Source of the DNA: Acidobacteriota bacterium
GTDB lineage: Bacteria > Acidobacteriota > Terriglobia > Acidiferrales > UBA7541
Direction: 5' to 3'
Assembly: GCA_003224195.1 (NCBI GenBank)
Contig: QHYP01000019.1
Location: 1 to 9,976 of the forward strand
DNA: 9,976 nucleotides
How positions within the stretch are numbered: the first letter of the stretch is position 1; each line of letters opens with the position of its first letter. The position numbers were made by a program, and so were the translations under genes. The notes under the pieces were generated by a model. That model was not told the DNA's origin. It made no database searches and was given only the letters and a program-made list of their open reading frames with translations. Below are positions 5,781-9,976 of this stretch, piece after piece.

Positions 5781-8249
5781 GTGGTAGCAATTGCTGCGAA
5801 GAACTACTGGAGCAACACCTGGCGTGACGCCCAGTCACTCGGGATTCCTGGCCTCACGTTTATCTTCACTCAGCTGATCGGAGGGCTGCCATTACTGGTT
5901 TACGCCCTCGTGCACTGGCACTCGGATGATTTTTTCCGATATAACTGCTTTCTAACCGTCGCTTTGTGCGCTTCCGTACTCAAAGTGAACTTGCCAGGCA
6001 TCAAGGCCACGATGTCGGCGAATTTCCTCTTTATTCTGGTCGGCATCCTTGACCTCTCCTATTCCGAGACGATGCTGATGGGGTGTCTCGGGGGACTTGT
6101 GCAGACCCTGTGGCACTCCAATCCGCGTCCCCGCCCGATTCAATGGCTCTTTAATCTGGCAAACCTCGCCCTCTCCATTAGCGCCGCAGAGCTTGTGTTT
6201 CACAGTAAAATCGCCGCCGGTGTCGGATTTCGCTTGCCACTCTTGATAGCCGCGGCAGCGACGACCTACTTCGCCTTCAATACCTTCTCCGTTTCCGGCG
6301 TCATCGCGATGACGGAGGGAGGCAACCCCGTCCATGTCTGGAAGGAATGCTATTTGTGGGCCTTCCCTTATTATTTGCTCGGTGCGCTGATCGCTTGTGG
6401 GGTGAGCGCCATCAACCGGCTGGTCGGCTGGCAATTCGGTCTTCTCGCCTTCCCCGTCGTTTATTTGATCTACCGCTCCTACCGGACCTACTTGAACCGC
6501 CTTGAAGCGCAAAAGCAGCACGCCGAGACGCAAAAGAAGCACGCCGAGGAAATTGCCGCGCTTCACTTGCGCACCATCGAAGCGCTTTCCCTGGCAATCG
6601 AAGCGAAGGATCACACCACTCACGATCATCTGCGGCGAGTGCAAGTCTACGCGGTCGAGATTGCCAAGGAGCTTGGCCTGGACCCGGACCATTTGAACGC
6701 CATTCGCGCCGCCGCGATGCTCCACGACATTGGCAAGCTCGCCGTGCCCGAGCACATTCTCTCGAAGCCTGGGCGCCTCACCCCGGAAGAGTTCGAGAAA
6801 ATGAAAATTCACCCTATCGTGGGCGCGGAGATACTGGATCGCGTCCAATTCCCGTATCCCGTGGTGCCCATTGTCCGCTCCCACCACGAAAAATGGGACG
6901 GCTCTGGTTATCCGGACGGCCTGAAAAGCGAAACCATCCCAATCGGGGCGAGAATCCTTTCGGCCGTCGATTGCTTCGATGCCCTCGCTTCCGAGCGGCC
7001 CTACCGGCAAGCGATGACTCCTCAAGAGGCCATGATGGCACTGAAAGCGGAGAAAGGCCGGAGTTTCGATCCTCGCGTTGTCGAGGTCATAGAACGCCGC
7101 TATGCCGAATTAGAGGAAATGGTCAACACCGCGGAAACCGGTAGGAAGCGCTTAGACATTGCGCCGAGTGTGCCTCTTCCCGTAGCTCCGTCCTCGGGTT
7201 TCGCGGAAGTGGCGAATGACGCTGAAGTCCGCGCAACCTCCTTCGTGACTTCCATTATCTCGGCGCGCCAGGAAGCTCAGCTCCTTTTTGAACTTGCCCA
7301 AACGCTCGCGAATTCCCTGAGCTTAAAGGAAACTCTCTCGGTGGTTGCGATCCGCTTGAAGCAATTGATTCCCCACGACTCCATCGCCTTCTTTGTTTGC
7401 CAGGAAGGTATTCTGATTCCTGAATACGTCCACGGTGTGGACTACGACCTTTTCTCCTCCGTCCGAATTCCATTGGGACAAGGTCTTTCCGGCTGGGTGG
7501 CGCGAAATGAGAAGCCCATAACGAACGGCAATCCCGCCGCAGAAACTTCCCATCTCGGGAAATCCTCTCGCGTAACGGCTTTGCAGTCGGCACTGTGCGT
7601 CCCGCTTCGTGGCCGAGAGGGCGTTGCGGGAGTGCTGACGCTCTACTGCCGCGAAAAGAACAGCTTCACCAAAGAACACCTCCGCATGCTTCTGGCGGCC
7701 AGCTCCAAACTCGGCGTCTCCGTCGAGAATGCCCTCCAATACGAGAAAGCGCAAAGCACGGCGAGCACCGATTATCTCACTGGCCTGCCCAACGCCAGAT
7801 CGATTTGTCAGCATCTTGAAAAAGAGCTGTCCCGGGTCCGGCGCACAAAAAAACCGCTGGCCGTGCTGCTATGCGACCTCAACGGCTTCAAGAAGGTGAA
7901 TGACACCTTTGGACACCTCACCGGGAATAAGCTGCTTCAGGAAATTGCTGCCAGATTCAAGTCGTCCTGCCGCGAGTACGACCAGGTCGGGCGCCTTGGT
8001 GGAGACGAGTTCGTCTTTATTCTCCCGGAGCTGGCAAAAGACCAAGTCCCGGAGATGGAAAGTCGATTGAACCGGGCTGTACAAGAGGCAAGCCGGTCCT
8101 CATGTGCTGAGATGGTCGTCTCCGTCAGCGTAGGAAGCGCCTTTTACCCGGTTGACGGCGCCTCTGGAGAAGAGCTTCTTTCTGAAGCGGACCGCAGCAT
8201 GTACGCGGTCAAAGAAAAACACTATGCGAAGGCCAAATCTGTGTCCTAG
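5781..8249 (+). CDS. Membrane-anchored c-di-GMP enzyme: TM region, HD-GYP, GAF, GGDEF
   Basis: The 822-residue protein is counted from GTG 5781, which has AGGA 6 nt upstream. An in-frame TTG at 5718 would add 21 residues but has poor ribosome-binding spacing. Residues about 22-234 hold roughly eight hydrophobic segments, probably a membrane sensor, followed by a Lys/Glu/His-rich helical linker (about 239-265). The HD-GYP domain, a c-di-GMP phosphodiesterase class, follows with H315-D316 in MLHDIGK, H344, the HH pair 368-369 and GYP at 376-378 (DGSGYPDG), all intact. A GAF domain spans roughly 500-650. The GGDEF diguanylate cyclase domain starts at DYLTGLPN (664-671) and has CDLNGFKKVND, GGDEF at 740-744 and an inhibitory-site RxxD (R731-EY-D734) five residues before it. 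Both active sites look complete, so it could make and degrade c-di-GMP, switched by membrane and GAF signals. HD-GYP before GGDEF is less common than the reverse. Its TAG stop lies in the outer arm of a palindromic element. Confidence 0.93.
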   Translation: MVAIAAKNYWSNTWRDAQSLGIPGLTFIFTQLIGGLPLLVYALVHWHSDDFFRYNCFLTVALCASVLKVNLPGIKATMSANFLFILVGILDLSYSETMLMGCLGGLVQTLWHSNPRPRPIQWLFNLANLALSISAAELVFHSKIAAGVGFRLPLLIAAAATTYFAFNTFSVSGVIAMTEGGNPVHVWKECYLWAFPYYLLGALIACGVSAINRLVGWQFGLLAFPVVYLIYRSYRTYLNRLEAQKQHAETQKKHAEEIAALHLRTIEALSLAIEAKDHTTHDHLRRVQVYAVEIAKELGLDPDHLNAIRAAAMLHDIGKLAVPEHILSKPGRLTPEEFEKMKIHPIVGAEILDRVQFPYPVVPIVRSHHEKWDGSGYPDGLKSETIPIGARILSAVDCFDALASERPYRQAMTPQEAMMALKAEKGRSFDPRVVEVIERRYAELEEMVNTAETGRKRLDIAPSVPLPVAPSSGFAEVANDAEVRATSFVTSIISARQEAQLLFELAQTLANSLSLKETLSVVAIRLKQLIPHDSIAFFVCQEGILIPEYVHGVDYDLFSSVRIPLGQGLSGWVARNEKPITNGNPAAETSHLGKSSRVTALQSALCVPLRGREGVAGVLTLYCREKNSFTKEHLRMLLAASSKLGVSVENALQYEKAQSTASTDYLTGLPNARSICQHLEKELSRVRRTKKPLAVLLCDLNGFKKVNDTFGHLTGNKLLQEIAARFKSSCREYDQVGRLGGDEFVFILPELAKDQVPEMESRLNRAVQEASRSSCAEMVVSVSVGSAFYPVDGASGEELLSEADRSMYAVKEKHYAKAKSVS

Positions 8250-8475
8250 CCCGGATTTCTCACGACTCACGCGTTGGCAATCCCGCAGAAGCGAACCCCA
8301 AACCTGTCATCTTGAGGCGAACCGACGGCGTTCGCTGAAGGATCTCAATCCACACAGCGTGCTTGAAGCGAACGTTGAGATTCTTCGCCCATCCTCATCG
8401 GATGGGCTCAGAATGACACAATCCTCCATGCTCACTTTCTCAGGCAGCCGCGTCCTTGTGAGAAATGCGGGCTAG
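8246..8475. repeat. Nested palindromic element with 18-bp terminal inverted repeats (MITE/REP-like)
   Basis: The left end CTAGCCCGGATTTCTCAC (8246-8263) and the reverse complement of 8458-8475 agree at 17 of 18 positions. Both ends contain TA just outside GCCCG, which would fit the TA target duplication of IS630/Tc1-type elements. It encodes no transposase; the only open frame across it is a shadow of the upstream gene. A second inverted repeat (8305-8418) lies inside. The left arm includes the stop codon of the HD-GYP gene, so insertion may have set that protein's last residues. The following 8476-8646, up to copy C, shows no gene. Mobility is an inference. Confidence 0.6.
8305..8418. repeat. 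Inner inverted repeat of two 44-nt half-units, each with its own hairpin
   Basis: Half-unit 1 is 8305-8348 and half-unit 2 is the reverse complement of 8375-8418, with a 26-nt spacer. Both begin TGTCAT, share TGAG, then GAAG, and end ATCTCAA. Between these conserved ends each has a different hairpin. Half 1 pairs GCGAAC (8317-8322) with GTTCGC (8330-8335). Half 2 pairs GCCCATCC (8387-8394) with GGATGGGC (8400-8407). From memory this resembles palindromic repeats seen in many copies in Acidobacteriota genomes. It could also act as a bidirectional structure between the convergent HD-GYP and subtilase C genes. Confidence 0.7.
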
Positions 8476-8646
8476 AGCCCCTACAAGGCAATTCACGGTC
8501 AGTGATGGCGATTTGGGGGCGCGGAAGAAAGGTGCTGTACGAGATGGTGACCGGGCGGGTTCAGATGTAGGCGAGGCAAGACCCGCAATGCAGCACTGAA
8601 TTGCAGCTAGGCTGAGGAGGTGGGGTGAATCCCGCGGAAGCCAGTC

Positions 8647-9976
8647 CTAGTCCTCGCCCAGAATCACATTCGAGGTTTCTGAAGCGACCTGGTTGCTGGT
8701 GCCCCACAGGACGCTGGTTCCCCAGACCACGCTGAAGGCCGCGTCGGTGCTCGTGCCCCAGCAAACGCTGCCGCTCCAGACCACGGACGTACCGTTCACG
8801 AAAACGTTCGTTCCCCAGACAACCGAAGTACCCCACAGGACCGAACTGTCCCAGGTGGAACCAGCGGCGGTCACCACATAGACGGCATTTTGCGTGGAGT
8901 CATAGACGGCGGTGGGGGAAAGCGCAGAGCCCGTTACCGGGTCGGAGTTCGCCAGGGCGGCACCAATGTCCAGATAGCCGGCTCCGACGGTGAAAATATC
9001 GTACTGGCTGACATAGGTTGCAGCCGTAACGGGATCGACTGTAGTGCTGGTGCTGGGGAACGCTTTATAGGCGGTCTTCATCAACCGCGCTTTCACTTGG
9101 TCCGGCGTAAGCTTACCGTTGGCCTGTAACAAGAGCGCAGCCGCTCCGCTTACCACCGGCGTGGCCATGCTGGTTCCGCTCAGAAAATAATAGTCACTCG
9201 CCGTGGATGGGTTGGAGGAGCCAAAAGTCGGGTTGTAATAACTGAAAAAGACCAAATTCTGGGGATACTGTTGCGGTAGCGCTTCATAGAAGTAGTATGA
9301 TCCACCAGGGTTAGGGTTGACGAAGGGAGGTCCATACAAGGAAACAACCCGATTTCCTGGCGCTACAATGTCCGGCTTGACCACGTGGTCCAGCAGCGTG
9401 GGTCCCTTGGAGCTGTAGCTGGCGATCAAGGAGTTGGATCGCAGCGGGCTGCCTGCGGTCTTCATGGCGCCCACGGTGATGACGTAAGGGTCGTTGCCCG
9501 GCGAAGTGATGGTCGCATAGCCGCTGGTGCCCATGGAGTTGTCCCGGCCCGAGTTGCCGGCGGCGGCGACAACGACGATCCCCTTCTTCCAAGCGGCCTC
9601 CACGGCCTGGCACAAGGGGTCCAGCGTATAGCTCTCGAACACCTGGCGGCCGAGCGAGAGGTTCATGACCCGGATGTGCAATTTGCTCTGGAGGTTGATG
9701 GCCACTTGAATGGCGGCGATCACCCCGCTGTCGGTTCCCTGGCCGTTCTGGTCGAGAACGCGGAGATTGATTAAGTTTGCGTTGGGGGCGATGCCTTTGA
9801 AGGTGCGAGCGTAGGTCGAGTAATTGGAACTCTTCCCGCTCCCCGCGATGATTCCGGCGACGTGTTCGCCGTGCCCGTAATAGTCGTTCGTGCCCCCGCC
9901 GACGAAATCTTGGCTGTAAATGATGCGGAGCTTGCCACCCCCGCCACCGGTGCTATACAGGTCGGTATGCCCGGTG
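8647..9976 (-). CDS. Subtilisin-like serine protease with Trp-Gly repeat tail, copy C (5' end off the right edge)
   Basis: The frame is open from the right edge to the TAG at 8647-8649, giving 442 residues that correspond to copy B from Thr162 onward. The signal sequence, propeptide and catalytic Asp lie outside the window. Visible are the His motif, again GHGEHVAG, the oxyanion Asn in AAGNSG (AAGNYG in copy B), the catalytic Ser in SGTSMATP, and the Trp-Gly tail. Protein identity to copy B is very high except in the segment between NRVVSL and SGTSMATP. That segment is two residues longer here and keeps a shared core (EALPQxYPQNLV, YYNP) between changed flanks. An internal GTG at 9723 could be mistaken for a start, but homology continues upstream to the edge. 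The gene is convergent with the HD-GYP gene. Function is as for copy B, possibly with altered specificity. Confidence 0.93.
   Translation of the reverse strand, partial: TGHTDLYSTGGGGGKLRIIYSQDFVGGGTNDYYGHGEHVAGIIAGSGKSSNYSTYARTFKGIAPNANLINLRVLDQNGQGTDSGVIAAIQVAINLQSKLHIRVMNLSLGRQVFESYTLDPLCQAVEAAWKKGIVVVAAAGNSGRDNSMGTSGYATITSPGNDPYVITVGAMKTAGSPLRSNSLIASYSSKGPTLLDHVVKPDIVAPGNRVVSLYGPPFVNPNPGGSYYFYEALPQQYPQNLVFFSYYNPTFGSSNPSTASDYYFLSGTSMATPVVSGAAALLLQANGKLTPDQVKARLMKTAYKAFPSTSTTVDPVTAATYVSQYDIFTVGAGYLDIGAALANSDPVTGSALSPTAVYDSTQNAVYVVTAAGSTWDSSVLWGTSVVWGTNVFVNGTSVVWSGSVCWGTSTDAAFSVVWGTSVLWGTSNQVASETSNVILGED
8695..8847 (-). repeat. Coding tandem repeats: Trp-Gly hexapeptides in subtilase C
   Basis: This is the same 51-residue repeat tract as in copy B, with the paired Trp spacing fully kept. 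The few substitutions (such as WSG for WGG and SVVWGT for SVLWGT) fall around the Trp, which are all retained. This suggests the Trp pattern is under constraint. Confidence 0.8.

Larger units (their letters stand above)
8557..9976. repeat. Long direct repeat, right copy (3' flank and body of subtilase C)
   Basis: This is the partner of 3425-4836. By hand count about 3 of 203 bases differ over 9341-9543 and roughly 14 of 334 over 9607-9940. Two blocks are far more different: 9184-9336, which includes a net 6-bp insertion, and 9544-9606. The repeat runs off the right edge, so its full length and upstream boundary are unknown. Confidence 0.85.

Noticed and set aside
5952..7025. 357-residue minus-strand open frame inside the HD-GYP gene
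   Set aside because: It is antisense to a gene with clear HD-GYP motifs, and its translation has no domain; it is a shadow of codon bias.
8152..8475. 107-residue plus-strand open frame ending in the palindromic element
   Set aside because: It overlaps the end of the GGDEF domain in another frame and then runs through non-coding palindromes; there is no sign of translation.
1..9976. CRISPR array, tRNA or rRNA genes
   Set aside because: There are no short regularly spaced repeats outside coding tandem repeats and no cloverleaf or rRNA-like sequence was recognised.

Overview
The window reads like an accessory, secreted-protein region of a free-living Gram-negative bacterium with moderately high GC, most likely an Acidobacteriota member. 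That assignment is an inference from the gene style (secreted S8 proteases ending in Trp-Gly repeats, secreted kelch propellers, multidomain c-di-GMP proteins) and from a palindromic repeat resembling ones I remember from that phylum. No marker gene here proves it.

Layout, left to right. Positions 1-1332 (minus) hold the N-terminal 444 residues of a secreted subtilisin-like protease, called copy A here, cut by the left edge. Positions 1333-1733 are non-coding and carry a candidate sigma-54 promoter for copy A, a small hairpin and a strong intrinsic terminator. Positions 1734-2729 (minus) encode a secreted kelch beta-propeller ended by that terminator. Positions 2730-3512 are non-coding. Positions 3513-5318 (minus) hold a complete 601-residue subtilase, copy B. 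Positions 5319-5780 are a divergent intergenic region. Positions 5781-8249 (plus) encode a membrane-anchored HD-GYP/GAF/GGDEF protein predicted both to make and to break c-di-GMP. Positions 8246-8475 are a nested palindromic element that overlaps that gene's stop codon. Positions 8647-9976 (minus) hold the C-terminal 442 residues of a third subtilase, copy C, cut by the right edge.

The three proteases share one plan: signal sequence, I9-type propeptide, S8 catalytic domain and, in B and C, a C-terminal tail of short Trp-Gly repeats. B and C are near-identical recent duplicates about 5.1 kb apart in the same orientation. Copy A is an older relative. The B/C difference is not uniform: the surface segment just before the catalytic Ser and a short patch at the oxyanion Asn are much more diverged than their flanks. 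This suggests diversification and/or gene conversion within a secreted protease family.

The proteases and the kelch protein are probably exported and act outside the cytoplasm. The HD-GYP/GGDEF protein is a cytoplasmic-facing signalling enzyme on the opposite strand. Nothing in the sequence ties it to the proteases beyond adjacency. The most unusual structures are the B/C mosaic, the GHGEH variant of the catalytic His motif in B and C, the paired Trp-Gly tail, and the nested palindrome.
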